A stretch of DNA of 64,000 bases from Bacteroidales bacterium (GCA_028689615.1 JAQVCV010000001.1:1-64000), one strand, 5' to 3'; counted from the first letter of the stretch, positions 9,225 through 17,908 are shown. The notes: a model not told the origin generated them from the sequence alone. Translations and numbers: made by a program.

Positions 9225-9263
9225 ATTACGCCTTTGGCCTGTGAAATCGGCAAAAGGCGTAAT
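9225..9263. repeat. Inverted repeat flanking the porin-amt promoter (possible operator)
   Basis: Fifteen-base arms beginning ATTACGCCTTT and ending AAAGGCGTAAT match at 14 of 15 positions around a 9-base centre (9240-9248). The repeat ends one base from the -7 box at 9216-9223, so it occupies the region where the polymerase contacts the -10 to -50 zone on the minus strand. No plus-strand gene ends nearby to use it as a terminator. An operator or a structured element for nitrogen control is inferred. Confidence 0.45.
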
Positions 9264-9593
9264 CTTTTTAGGTAAAACAGAGAAAAACAATAGGTAAAAT
9301 ACGTAGAGAAGCAGAGATGGTTGAGGTTCGGATAATACCAATCTCCCCGACAGCTACAGCGGAAAAGAAGGGGTAAAGCGGCTTACAGATTAGAGATAAG
9401 ACTCAATAACCACGTGCTTGCATCGCTGCAATCACCAAAGCTGAGATGCGCTAACTTAACTCCGAACACCCTAAAATCGCCTACCCGAAACGAAAAGCAA
9501 GCAGAAGTAAAGCGGTGAAACTGAAAACCTCAACAAAGCACCAAACACCTGTCAGAAACCAGGAATGGCGGGTAACGGTTCCCAAACCGCGAA

Positions 9594-10085
9594 TCACCGA
9601 TGCAGCATCTTAACGCTCAATCCTTTCTGCGCCGACCACCCCGCTTTGTCGGTGAGGCTGATAAAGAAATGGTAATCGCCCTCATCATACAACCCATTGC
9701 CATTGCCTGCCGGGATGTTGATGGTGAGACTGGTTTGGTAGCTCGTCAACCCTGCGGGGATGGGGTAATCTTCAATAGAAGTAAATGGATTAACAGGTGC
9801 TTTCACGGGATCAGGATGACACTCCTCCACCTCGGTGCTGTGCGAATGGTGATCGAAATTGTTGTGTATATCGATGCTGTACGAGCCCAATGCAGAATTA
9901 TCGGCAAACATCATTTTCAGCACGAACGGCTCACCGAAATAAAGGGTATCGCAATTCACCGGAAAAGCATCCTGGTGTGAGAGGTCAATGGTTGGTTTCT
10001 CTTTGTCGGTTCCAGCCTCTTTCTCACAAGCTCCGAGCATGACGGCAAGCGCCAAGGGAATCCACATCTTTAATAAATTTTTCAT
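9594..10085 (-). CDS. His-rich DUF4625-type lipoprotein
   Basis: The 163-residue lipoprotein has a signal peptide ending LGAC (Cys20). The mature domain resembles DUF4625, an Ig-like fold common in Bacteroidota metal-uptake loci. It has a dense ligand patch around residues 74-90: IHNNFDHHSHSTEVEECHPD includes His74, His79, His80, His82, Cys89 and His90. It is the last gene of a minus-strand run after a TonB-dependent receptor and a Fur-family regulator. I infer a surface or periplasmic-face metal-binding role, zinc being most likely. Confidence 0.7.
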   Translation of the reverse strand: MKNLLKMWIPLALAVMLGACEKEAGTDKEKPTIDLSHQDAFPVNCDTLYFGEPFVLKMMFADNSALGSYSIDIHNNFDHHSHSTEVEECHPDPVKAPVNPFTSIEDYPIPAGLTSYQTSLTINIPAGNGNGLYDEGDYHFFISLTDKAGWSAQKGLSVKMLHR

Positions 10086-10142
10086 AGATCAGATTTTTTG
10101 AAAGGGCTGATCTCAGGAGTAACCAGCCCAATCGTGAGCATT

Positions 10143-10973
10143 TTAGAGGTTAATTGTTATGGGATAGTGCTGTGAGAAAGTCCAGTTTCCCATGGCATCT
10201 TTGGTTTTCACCAGGATATAGTAATTGCCGGTTTTCCAGGCATTCTCGCCCTGGATTGGGGCGGGTGTCATGTTGTTGTCGCTGGCAGCACCAACCGCAA
10301 TAGAAGCCGTGAAGGAAAACTCATCGGGATCGGCACCAAAATCATGGGTATGGAGCATCACGATTACCTTTGGATTGTCGCCGGCCACCGCCGTATCGCC
10401 AATTTGGTCGGATTCGTACACCAACGCTATCAACATACCACCCAGCGCGATGTTGTCGGTGGCGATGCCCGAGATGGTGATGGACTCACCGTTGGCGAAA
10501 GTTGCACCGTTGGCGGGTGAAGCAGCAATTGTGATCACCGGAGGAGTGGTATCCTGAAGCACTTCAATAAAAATTTCAGATTCTACGGTAGTCTGGTTTC
10601 CTTCCATATCGGTAACGGTGATGTGGCAATGGTAGGTGCCGGCCACCGTGGTGGATGGAATGTCCACATGCTTGTGAAAAGTGGTGTTTTTCAACCCGGC
10701 GAACTCGGTGTATTGGGCCGTGATCTCCTGGCTGCTCCCCTCTTCCTGGTGAATTTCTACGGCGATGACGGAAATTTTTCCCTCGGCCACAATATCAGCT
10801 TCAATGTGCAGATCGGCCCCGATATAGGCCACGTGGCTGTTGCTCAATCCCATTTCAATGAGGTTGATAACCGGCTTGGCCACAGCGGTCTCGTCGTCTT
10901 TCGAACACGAGGTCAACACTAACATGGCTCCCATAGCCAATAGAAATAACAAGGTTTTTATTCTTGAAAACAT
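10143..10973 (-). CDS. DUF4625-type lipoprotein
   Basis: The 276-residue lipoprotein has a lipobox at LTSC (Cys23). It contains an N-terminal DUF4625-like domain (KPVINLIEMGLSNSHVAYIG, residues about 32-140) and a second Ig-like domain starting around TTPPVITIAASPANG. The first domain has spaced histidines typical of this family, as in FHKHVDI. It sits 27 bases downstream of the TonB-dependent receptor and 57 bases upstream of the smaller His-rich lipoprotein. A function as an accessory metal-binding component of the receptor is inferred from context. Confidence 0.7.
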   Translation of the reverse strand: MFSRIKTLLFLLAMGAMLVLTSCSKDDETAVAKPVINLIEMGLSNSHVAYIGADLHIEADIVAEGKISVIAVEIHQEEGSSQEITAQYTEFAGLKNTTFHKHVDIPSTTVAGTYHCHITVTDMEGNQTTVESEIFIEVLQDTTPPVITIAASPANGATFANGESITISGIATDNIALGGMLIALVYESDQIGDTAVAGDNPKVIVMLHTHDFGADPDEFSFTASIAVGAASDNNMTPAPIQGENAWKTGNYYILVKTKDAMGNWTFSQHYPITINL

Positions 10974-11000
10974 GATTTTTTAAATTTAAAATTAATAGAT

Positions 11001-13415
11001 TTATTCTTTGATTTGTCCCGAAAACGGGATGGAAATGTTGACAACAACATTGCGACCCGGCTCGGGAACGTTAATCAGCCTGTAATAGCTGGTATGGTTA
11101 AAATATTGGGTATTGAACAGGTTTTGAACCTGAAACGAGAGGTCGATGGTTCGACTACCAAATTTGAAGTCACCCCCCAGGCTCAGGTTGATGGCCTGAT
11201 AGCCCCCGGTGGTCTCTTCAGGCGGCACTATGTCGTTTTGCGGAGCCGTGAACCTGACATCCACAGACACATACCCATTCTCAATCAGTTTCAGTTTTGG
11301 CAGCTGGTATTTGACGTTGAAAACAGCCGATGCCGGTGGCGAAAAGGGGAGCGAGAACCCTTTTTTCTCACCCGTGAGCTGCCGCGAACTGACCCATTCG
11401 CCCACTACCCCCAACTGAACAGAATTAATAATTTGATAATGAGCATGAATTTCGGCTCCAATCCTGAACACTTCGCTCTGGGTGTAACGGAACACCTGGT
11501 TGCCGTTGCCGTAGAGCCTGTCGTGCTCCGATGTGGGGTTCAGATAAATGTAGTTTGAGAAATAGTTTACAAAAGGGGTGAAACCCATTGCTATCTGCTT
11601 GCCCGAGAACTCTGCACCGGCATCCAGTTGGTATGAAACTTCTGGTGCCAGGCCGGGGTTGCCAACTTCGTAACTGAAATGATGGTAGTTCACGCCGTTG
11701 GCTGCCAACTCCTTGGCAATAGGCATCCTGAAACTTCTGCCCACATTCGCCCTGTACGACCAGTTCCCCTGTTGATGGGTATAACCCACCGACCAGGTGA
11801 GACTTGAGAAGTGGCGGTTGAGGGACCCGGCTCGTTCCAGATACACCATAGAGGTGTCACCATTTACGATCACCGGCGTCGGAAACCAATCGGAATAGCT
11901 CTCAACCTTCAACCGGCCGTAATCGTAGCGAATACCCGCCTGGAGCATACGCTTCCCTGTGAACGAATACTTCACAAGGGCGAACCCGCCGGCTGACCAT
12001 TGCCTGTAAGCCGGAACAATAAATCCACGGCCCTCAATCCGGTTGTCGTGCAACTCGGAACTGATACCGGCCGTGATCACCATTTTTTTGCTGGCTTGGT
12101 GCGAAAGCCTGACATTGCCCGAAAACACATCTTTGTCGAACTGCCGCTCAAGATCGGGATCAAACGGGAGGCTGTCGGGAAAAACCGCCGGCATATAGCC
12201 ATGGCTTACATACTGGCTCCACTCCTGCCTGAAATTGCGCTGTAAGCCAAAATCAGCCGAAAGAGTGATGGCTTTCCGCCGAACCTGCGTGGAATTGCTC
12301 ACCTTGAAATGGTGAACCGACTGCCAGGGGAAGTGTATATCGCGGCTGGAAGCATCGTACAAGGCTGTATCCACGTTGCGGGGTTCAAGGCCGTGGGCGT
12401 TGGCAAAAAAACCGCTCTTGCTCCGCACACTGCTGATAAAAAGTTTGCTCTGAAACCCCTCATCAAACATTCCGAGGGTAAGGTGCAAGTCGCGCTCACT
12501 CCCGGCTGTATTGCGCAAATGATTCTGATACAGAGCCGCTCGGTACGAATAAATATCGACACTGTCGGTGGGTACCTTGTAGTCGCCGTAATCAATCAAC
12601 GTGGCCCTGAAGTTGGCATAAAACCTCCCCTTTCGTCCGTACAACGATAGCGAGGCTCCGGCAAAATCGTTGTTGCTTTTGCCAGTGAGGTCAACCGTTG
12701 CACCAAAAGTATTCTCGGCAGGCAACATCCTGTTTTTTATATCAATCACACCTCCAATGGCATCAGAACCAACCATCAGCGAAGCCGGCCCTTTTAAAAC
12801 CTCCACATTGTCAACGGCGTACTGGTCAATCTCCAAGCCGTGATCGGCCCCCCATTGCTGGGCTTCGTGCTTGATGTTGTTTTCCAGCACCACCACGCGG
12901 TTGAACCCAAGCCCACGAATCACCGGTTTCGACTGCCCCGAACCAATATCGAGGGTAGTGACCCCGGGCAGCCTCTCGAGCGATTTCATCAGACTGCCCC
13001 CCAGGTTTTGCTTCAGGTAATCGTGGTTGACAACCTCGATGTTGAGCGACTCTTCCCGCTTGCGGGTTTCGGCATAGTGGTCGGTTACCACCACCTCCTG
13101 TAAACTGACAAGTGATGGCTTCAACCGGACGTTGTAGATGCGGTTGGAGGCTAGGGTCAAGGTATCCCTCAGGGTAGCAAAACCCACGAAGGAGATTTCG
13201 ACCGAGTAATGCCCCCGGGGAAGATCCGCCACCAAAAAATGTCCCTTAACATCGGTGACGGTTCCCTTTGCTACAGGAAAAAGCAACACCGAAGCTCCCG
13301 TAAGGGGTGTGTTGTTGTCGTCGGCCACAACACCGGAAAGGGTAAAGGCAGCCTGACCATACAACAATCCTCCCCAAAGCCCCATGCCAGCAAGTAGCAT
13401 GAAAAATTTGTTCAT
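11001..13415 (-). CDS. TonB-dependent outer-membrane receptor, probable metal (zinc-type) uptake
   Basis: The 804-residue receptor has a signal peptide (to LLYGQ), a carboxypeptidase-regulatory-like domain (LSGVVADDNNTPLTGASVLLF to about residue 105), a plug domain and a C-terminal beta-barrel ending in VNISIPFSG. The plug contains VVVLENNIKHEAQQWGADHG and NVEVLKGPASLMVGSDAIGG, resembling ZnuD-type zinc and related metal receptors. Its setting between a Fur-family regulator with a Cys/His-rich protein upstream and two DUF4625 lipoproteins downstream supports metal import. The exact metal cannot be read from the sequence; zinc is most likely, with iron or copper compounds as alternatives. Confidence 0.85.
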   Translation of the reverse strand: MNKFFMLLAGMGLWGGLLYGQAAFTLSGVVADDNNTPLTGASVLLFPVAKGTVTDVKGHFLVADLPRGHYSVEISFVGFATLRDTLTLASNRIYNVRLKPSLVSLQEVVVTDHYAETRKREESLNIEVVNHDYLKQNLGGSLMKSLERLPGVTTLDIGSGQSKPVIRGLGFNRVVVLENNIKHEAQQWGADHGLEIDQYAVDNVEVLKGPASLMVGSDAIGGVIDIKNRMLPAENTFGATVDLTGKSNNDFAGASLSLYGRKGRFYANFRATLIDYGDYKVPTDSVDIYSYRAALYQNHLRNTAGSERDLHLTLGMFDEGFQSKLFISSVRSKSGFFANAHGLEPRNVDTALYDASSRDIHFPWQSVHHFKVSNSTQVRRKAITLSADFGLQRNFRQEWSQYVSHGYMPAVFPDSLPFDPDLERQFDKDVFSGNVRLSHQASKKMVITAGISSELHDNRIEGRGFIVPAYRQWSAGGFALVKYSFTGKRMLQAGIRYDYGRLKVESYSDWFPTPVIVNGDTSMVYLERAGSLNRHFSSLTWSVGYTHQQGNWSYRANVGRSFRMPIAKELAANGVNYHHFSYEVGNPGLAPEVSYQLDAGAEFSGKQIAMGFTPFVNYFSNYIYLNPTSEHDRLYGNGNQVFRYTQSEVFRIGAEIHAHYQIINSVQLGVVGEWVSSRQLTGEKKGFSLPFSPPASAVFNVKYQLPKLKLIENGYVSVDVRFTAPQNDIVPPEETTGGYQAINLSLGGDFKFGSRTIDLSFQVQNLFNTQYFNHTSYYRLINVPEPGRNVVVNISIPFSGQIKE

Positions 13416-13471
13416 CGAAAATGATTTTAATTGGATTCACCGGAAAACATAGCACAACAGCACCACACAAG

Positions 13472-13486
13472 AAAACCGAAGGTTTT
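13472..13486 (-). terminator. Small hairpin upstream of the TonB receptor (possible attenuator)
   Basis: On the minus strand AAAACCTTCGGTTTT can fold as a stem with a UUCG-type loop, followed by C and a T-rich stretch. It lies in the 157-base gap after the Cys/His-rich gene and before the receptor start. It could limit read-through from the regulator genes into the receptor. A 12-bp palindrome, ATTGCCGGCAAT, at 13487-13498 adjoins it. Confidence 0.35.
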
Positions 13487-13572
13487 ATTGCCGGCAATGT
13501 TCCACAGTACTGCAGCAACAGGTAATTGTGCCTGCAACAGAAGCGCTGTCGGAAAAGAAAGATGAAGGTGTT

Positions 13573-13935
13573 TTACACGGGAGGAGCCCGCGGAGATTTG
13601 GTAGTGTGATTCGGCCTGTAGTAGCTCGGCACAACCGATTGGCATTGGTTGCAAAAAAACATGGGAACCACCGGATCGAATGCTGTGGCCTCAGGCAACT
13701 GGTTGATGGAAAACTGGTATTCGCAGATCGGGCAAACCCCCTCACCGTGGTCACCCTCTTCATCGAAGGCGCAGGAAGTTGGATCTGGCCTTCCGGTAGA
13801 GCACAGCATGCACTGGTGCTGCGTGTGCCGGTAGCCATGCAAATGGTGCAAAACAGTGTGACCCGATTGAAAGAGGATGGGAAAACTGAAAATCCCAAAC
13901 AGCCAGAGGGCGATATGTTTTTGGAGGGTGGTCAA
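13573..13935 (-). CDS. Cys/His-rich exported or membrane-anchored protein of the metal regulon
   Basis: The 120-residue product has one hydrophobic segment (IALWLFGIFSFPILF, residues 8-22) followed by a domain with seven cysteines and eight histidines. Three CxxC pairs occur at 42/45, 68/71 and 95/98, plus Cys55, with the His cluster HTVLHHLHGYRHTQH at 26-40. It ends with a proline-rich tail. Its start codon overlaps the stop of the Fur-family gene by four bases, so the two are translationally coupled. I do not recognise a named family. The ligand density suggests zinc or copper binding at the outer face of the inner membrane, possibly handing metal to or from the receptor system. Confidence 0.65.
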   Translation of the reverse strand: MTTLQKHIALWLFGIFSFPILFQSGHTVLHHLHGYRHTQHQCMLCSTGRPDPTSCAFDEEGDHGEGVCPICEYQFSINQLPEATAFDPVVPMFFCNQCQSVVPSYYRPNHTTKSPRAPPV

Positions 13936-14345
13936 CTTCCTTGCTGTTTTTTACAGGTGGCACAAGTCCCCTTGATCAGCACTTCGGTGGCCACATCCTG
14001 ATAACCCTCGGGCAACTGAAACCGGGTCACGGGGATATTTTCCAGGCATCTTACTGTTTGGCACTCCTGACAGTAGAAATGGGCATGGTCGTCGAGGTTC
14101 GTTACCGTTTTATCGAGGGCATATTTCACCAGCAGATTGTCAACCACAATCTTATGCAAAATCCCATGCTCCTCCAGAGTTTTGAACGACCGGTAAAAAG
14201 TGGTACGGTCGTAGTTACCCTGAAGCCGCTCCCTGATTTCGTTCTCAGAAAGCGCTTCTCCGGCATTCATCACCAATTCGATGATCCCTTCGCGGCAACT
14301 GGTGCGCTTCAGGTTGCGCTGGTTTAATATTTCGATTGGCTTCAT
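13932..14345 (-). CDS. Fur-family metal-responsive transcriptional regulator
   Basis: The 137-residue protein has the N-terminal winged helix (NYDRTTFYRSFKTLEEHGILHK is the recognition region) and the C-terminal metal-binding dimerisation domain. His87 and His89 in DDHAHFYC, Cys92/Cys95 and Cys128/Cys131 are the expected structural-zinc and sensing ligands. The neighbours, a ligand-rich protein and a zinc-type TonB receptor, point towards a Zur-like role, but Fur or Mur cannot be excluded. A perfect palindrome overlaps its own promoter, so autoregulation is likely. Confidence 0.9.
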   Translation of the reverse strand: MKPIEILNQRNLKRTSCREGIIELVMNAGEALSENEIRERLQGNYDRTTFYRSFKTLEEHGILHKIVVDNLLVKYALDKTVTNLDDHAHFYCQECQTVRCLENIPVTRFQLPEGYQDVATEVLIKGTCATCKKQQGS

Positions 14346-14362
14346 GGCAGCAACAACAATTC

Positions 14363-14383
14363 ATTTGCAACAATGTTGCAAAT
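14363..14383. promoter_or_regulatory. Perfect 21-bp palindrome, candidate Fur/Zur-type operator
   Basis: Ten-base half-sites ATTTGCAACA and TGTTGCAAAT flank a single central A with no mismatch, 17 bases upstream of the regulator's ATG. The 10-1-10 geometry and TTGCAAC half-site fit a Fur-family dimer site. It overlaps the -7 box at 14379-14386, so binding would block transcription of the regulator operon. I found no second copy by eye elsewhere in the cluster. Confidence 0.7.
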
Positions 14384-14386
14384 ATA
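14379..14386 (-). promoter_or_regulatory. Candidate -7 box of the Fur-family regulator operon
   Basis: On the minus strand this reads TATATTTG, an exact TAnnTTTG match. Its TTTG is part of the palindrome half-site, which places the predicted transcription start inside the operator, about 30 bases before the ATG. Confidence 0.6.
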
Positions 14387-14508
14387 GCGAAAAAGTTTTT
14401 CCTGGCAGGAAGAAATTTTCACCGGCGACAGACTCTGGCAATTATCTCACTGGTTTACAAACCAGAAACCACAGGGAATTGTCAACAAACGAGAACGAGG
14501 CCGGGTAC

Positions 14509-15750
14509 CTACTCGCCGCTCAGCAGCCATTCGAGCTTGTGGCGGGTGTCTTCCACCGTTTTCTGATAATGGCTTCCTGTTCCCGGGCCGCTGAATCCGG
14601 TTTCGACAAACCGCGGGGTTCCTTTCCTATCGATGTAGAGGGTGGTTGGGAAGGCCATGCGCCCCTCAACCATGTGAAAAATCGAATCGCGGCGTTGGCT
14701 GCCCCTTTTGCCAGCCCACAACAGCGTGAAGCCGGCATCGGTATGCGAGGCAAATCTGCGTATCCTTTCAGCCGATTCCTGGAAGTTATCGCTTTCGAAG
14801 AAGAGGCTCACCACCTCAAGCCCGCGGGGGCCATACTCCTTGTAAAGCTCTCCAAAAAGGCGTGCCTCATCCATGCAGTTGGGGCACCAGGTGCCCGAGG
14901 CCTGCACTACCACTACTTTGCCACTAAAACGTTCGTCGGCCAGCGACACGGAGTTGCCTTCCAGGTCACTCAGTACGAAATCGGGGAGTGTTGCACCGGG
15001 TTTGATCCTCACCAGGGTGCTTTGTTCGGGCAACCGGGCAGAATCGTTGCGCACCGCAGTCCAACGGCTTTTCCACTGGGCACTTCCGGCAAACCTGCCT
15101 TCGGTAATCGAACCGTCGTCGGCCACGCGCGCCTGAAACACCACGGCATGGCTGCCATCGAATCCCGAAAAGGCAACATTACGTCCCGAAACCACCCCTT
15201 CGAGGTAGCGGTAATCGCCAAAGGGCGACAAAACAGTACCAGTGAGACGATTTCCCTCCTGAACAAATTCGCCAATCAGGGTGAGGGCATCGGGTTGACC
15301 ACCATTTTCGGTAATCTGCCACCGGCCGCCGAAGTCAACCTCGGCTTTTGCAGTTAGATGAGGAAACCGAAGGGTTTGATCGCTCACGGCACTAAAGCGG
15401 TAGGCCGGTCCCTGCCCGATTCCCTTTAGATGGTACCAGCCCATCAATCCTTTCGAGCGAAATCCTGCTCTGAAAACACTCTGAAACACGGGCATACGCC
15501 ACTCCAGCGTATCGCCATCAAAGCGAACCTCGTTCACCGCGATCCTTTCATCGGCGTTGCGTACCGTTAGCACCGGGCTACCCGTCGAATCGAAAGTCAC
15601 ATCGAAATTGAAAGGAACTTGATCGGCACTGTCGAACACGATGGTGCCCAGCCACGGGCCTGGCTTCAATTCTTTTGAAAAAGGCTGGCACCCGGTGAGC
15701 CACGAAAAAGCAGCAACGAGCAGAAAAAGAGCAAATTGATTTGATTTCAT
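14509..15750 (-). CDS. TlpA/ResA-like thioredoxin-fold lipoprotein
   Basis: The 413-residue lipoprotein (lipobox WLTGC, Cys21) has a long N-terminal beta-rich domain (about residues 25-245) of the kind often fused to Bacteroidota thioredoxins, followed by a thioredoxin-like domain. The active site GTWCPNC is at 286-292, with Cys289 and Cys292 intact, and a cis-proline region (MAFPTTLYID) follows. The protein is probably a periplasm-facing disulfide reductase. It lies 163 bases upstream of the Fur-family gene on the same strand but seems separate from that operon, because the regulator has its own promoter. Confidence 0.85.
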   Translation of the reverse strand: MKSNQFALFLLVAAFSWLTGCQPFSKELKPGPWLGTIVFDSADQVPFNFDVTFDSTGSPVLTVRNADERIAVNEVRFDGDTLEWRMPVFQSVFRAGFRSKGLMGWYHLKGIGQGPAYRFSAVSDQTLRFPHLTAKAEVDFGGRWQITENGGQPDALTLIGEFVQEGNRLTGTVLSPFGDYRYLEGVVSGRNVAFSGFDGSHAVVFQARVADDGSITEGRFAGSAQWKSRWTAVRNDSARLPEQSTLVRIKPGATLPDFVLSDLEGNSVSLADERFSGKVVVVQASGTWCPNCMDEARLFGELYKEYGPRGLEVVSLFFESDNFQESAERIRRFASHTDAGFTLLWAGKRGSQRRDSIFHMVEGRMAFPTTLYIDRKGTPRFVETGFSGPGTGSHYQKTVEDTRHKLEWLLSGE

Positions 15751-16066
15751 GAGAGGGAGATTTGGAGCCGCAAGGTAGCAAAAATCATGAGGTTAGCACG
15801 GTATTTTCGTCCACATGGGTTGTCATTATTATCCGGCACAGTAACACCAACTGTCTCAATCAAAAAACGCCCACCGACGCTGTAGGAAATGATTATCAAG
15901 AACCTGCAATTCTAAATTTTTAAGAGCATACCCCACGCGCTGCTCATTGGCAACCATTTAAGCAGGCTTACCTGTTTTTAACCCTTCCCGCGAACCCATC
16001 AACAAATCAACCCAAATCCCTACCTTTGTTCCACAATCTTTAACGTAAAATTTAACATCACCAAAG
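15751..16066. other. Divergent intergenic region
   Basis: This 316-base stretch separates the TlpA-like lipoprotein from the plus-strand DUF3857 protein. A plus-strand -7 box is present at 16021-16028. I see no other gene, RNA or strong hairpin. Confidence 0.6.
16021..16028 (+). promoter_or_regulatory. Candidate -7 promoter box
   Basis: TACCTTTG is an exact TAnnTTTG match 38 bases upstream of the ATG at 16067. No clear -33 box is visible. Confidence 0.5.
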
Positions 16067-17896
16067 ATGAAAATATTGAAATACCTGGCCTTGTTGCTAT
16101 TCATGGCAACCACCACACCGCTCTGGAGCCAGAAACCGGAGTCGGATGCACGCTACCTCTCCATTACCCGCGAATACCAGTTGATGCCTGATGGTAGTCA
16201 GTCGTTTCACTACTCCCATCAACTGAAATACCTTACCCACCGGGCTTTTCACAATCTTTTTGGGGAATCGTTTGTGGTTTACAATCCCGAGGTTCAAAAG
16301 TTGAAGGTCAACAAATCGGTCACTACCATGCGCGATGGCAAGGTAACTCCAACCCCTGCAAACGGTTACAACGAGGTGCTACCCCATTTTGCCGCACATG
16401 CTGCACGGGTCAACCATTTGCGCGAGATGGTAATCACCCACACCGGATTGGAAGTGGGTTGCACCGTTGACCTCGACTACACCCTCACCACTTCGGCTGG
16501 TTATTTGCCAGGGCTTTTCGACCAATTAACCCTCGCTGAGCCGATTCCTGCCGACCAATACACCATCATCGTGAAAATACCTTCGGGCACACCTCTTATT
16601 CATACACTCGTGAACCTCAGGCTTGCTCCGCAAATCACTACCGAAGGAAAATTCGATGTCTATACATGGAAAGTTGGAACCACCAAAGCCATCCCATCAG
16701 AAAGTCTCCTGCCCGAAAAATCTGATTGGCTCCCAACACTCCGCTTCAGCACTTTGGCGTCGGTTTTTGCCACCTACGACTGGTTTGTTAATCAGCCTCT
16801 TTTCACATCAAAAGCCCTCCCGATGAATGCCGTTAACAAAATAAAAACGATACAAGAAACCGAAAAAGACCCGTTCGCACTTACCATGAAGCTGCGCGAC
16901 CTGGTTTCCCGCCGAATGGACAACCTTGATATTCCCTCGAAATACCTGGGTCACCGTTATCAAACCATCGATCAGGTTTGGAATGCCAACGCAGGAACGG
17001 TTGTTGAGCGCACCGTTTTGCTTGCAGCTCTGCTCAACGAAGCAGGAATTAGAGCAGAGGCGCTGGCAGTTTGCCCGTCGAACGTGTTCAAGTTAAACAC
17101 AGCCAATCCCGAAGTTTTCAACCAAATGGTTGTTAGCGTCCAACTTCCCGACGAGCCTGTTTTTTACATCACCGCCAATCAATCGGCCACAGATGCCTCC
17201 TATCTCTTCCCCGGTCAGATGTTGGTAAAATTGGAGCCGGCGGCTGAAAGCATACACAAATCGCCTGTCGAACTCACCCCCTCTGCCCTCAAAATGAAAG
17301 GGCAACTCACCATCCAGCCCGATGGCAAAGTAACAGGCGACGCTACCATCAACATGCTTTGGGGCAGCAACCCCTGGCTTAAAACCAAAACCAACAACCA
17401 ATCTATAAGTCAATACCTTACAGGCTTCTCCACCAAGGGAATAAGCGAGTTGAAAGCCACGAAAATCAACAAAGAACAAACCGAGGCTTACCTGAAAATT
17501 GCTGATGGCGCCATGCTCTCCGAAATCGCGCCCGGTATCTACTCGATGCCCATACCAGGATTCAACAATGGTGTGAATACCTGGGGACTTCAGTCGCTTC
17601 CCACCGAGCGTACAGCCCCTGTTGGATTCCCCGCTGTACATGCCGAATCTTCTATCTTTACCATTATCATTCCTGAAGGCTTCACACTGCTTACCCCGCT
17701 GGTGAACCTAACTAAAAAAACTGAATGGGGCAACCTGATGCTCGAGATACGGCAACGCGGGAACCAAATAACCGTACATCGCGGATTTGAAACCACAACA
17801 CAAACCATCGGTGCATCAGAATACTCCGCACTGAGAGAAACAACAAACCGCTGGAACAATGAGATGTACCAACGGTTAATTTTTAAAAAGCAATAA
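16067..17896 (+). CDS. DUF3857/transglutaminase-like protein lacking the whole catalytic triad
   Basis: The 609-residue exported protein has a signal peptide (MKILKYLALLLFMATTTPLWSQ), a DUF3857-like N-terminal domain (MVITHTGLEVGCTVDLDYTL) and a transglutaminase-like fold. At the nucleophile position the motif reads AGTVVERTVL (Val312 instead of Cys). The histidine motif reads FNQMVVS (Gln353) and the aspartate motif reads YITANQ. All three catalytic positions are therefore changed while the fold appears conserved, including LLAALLNEAGIRAEA. It is monocistronic with its own promoter and a terminator inside the 3' end of the convergent gene. It is probably a structural or binding paralogue of the proteins at 3151-6988. 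Confidence 0.75.
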   Translation: MKILKYLALLLFMATTTPLWSQKPESDARYLSITREYQLMPDGSQSFHYSHQLKYLTHRAFHNLFGESFVVYNPEVQKLKVNKSVTTMRDGKVTPTPANGYNEVLPHFAAHAARVNHLREMVITHTGLEVGCTVDLDYTLTTSAGYLPGLFDQLTLAEPIPADQYTIIVKIPSGTPLIHTLVNLRLAPQITTEGKFDVYTWKVGTTKAIPSESLLPEKSDWLPTLRFSTLASVFATYDWFVNQPLFTSKALPMNAVNKIKTIQETEKDPFALTMKLRDLVSRRMDNLDIPSKYLGHRYQTIDQVWNANAGTVVERTVLLAALLNEAGIRAEALAVCPSNVFKLNTANPEVFNQMVVSVQLPDEPVFYITANQSATDASYLFPGQMLVKLEPAAESIHKSPVELTPSALKMKGQLTIQPDGKVTGDATINMLWGSNPWLKTKTNNQSISQYLTGFSTKGISELKATKINKEQTEAYLKIADGAMLSEIAPGIYSMPIPGFNNGVNTWGLQSLPTERTAPVGFPAVHAESSIFTIIIPEGFTLLTPLVNLTKKTEWGNLMLEIRQRGNQITVHRGFETTTQTIGASEYSALRETTNRWNNEMYQRLIFKKQ

Positions 17897-17908
17897 ACAA
17901 GTTATTGT

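Larger units (their letters stand above)
9181..9593. other. Intergenic region between the metal-uptake cluster and the amt operon
   Basis: Apart from the promoter box and inverted repeat at 9216-9263, I see no open frame with protein-like character, no tRNA cloverleaf and no strong terminator in these 413 bases. Confidence 0.6.

Noticed and set aside
14281..15357. Long plus-strand open frame of 358 codons
   Set aside because: It is antisense to the TlpA-like lipoprotein and the 5' end of the Fur-family gene, both with strong family motifs.
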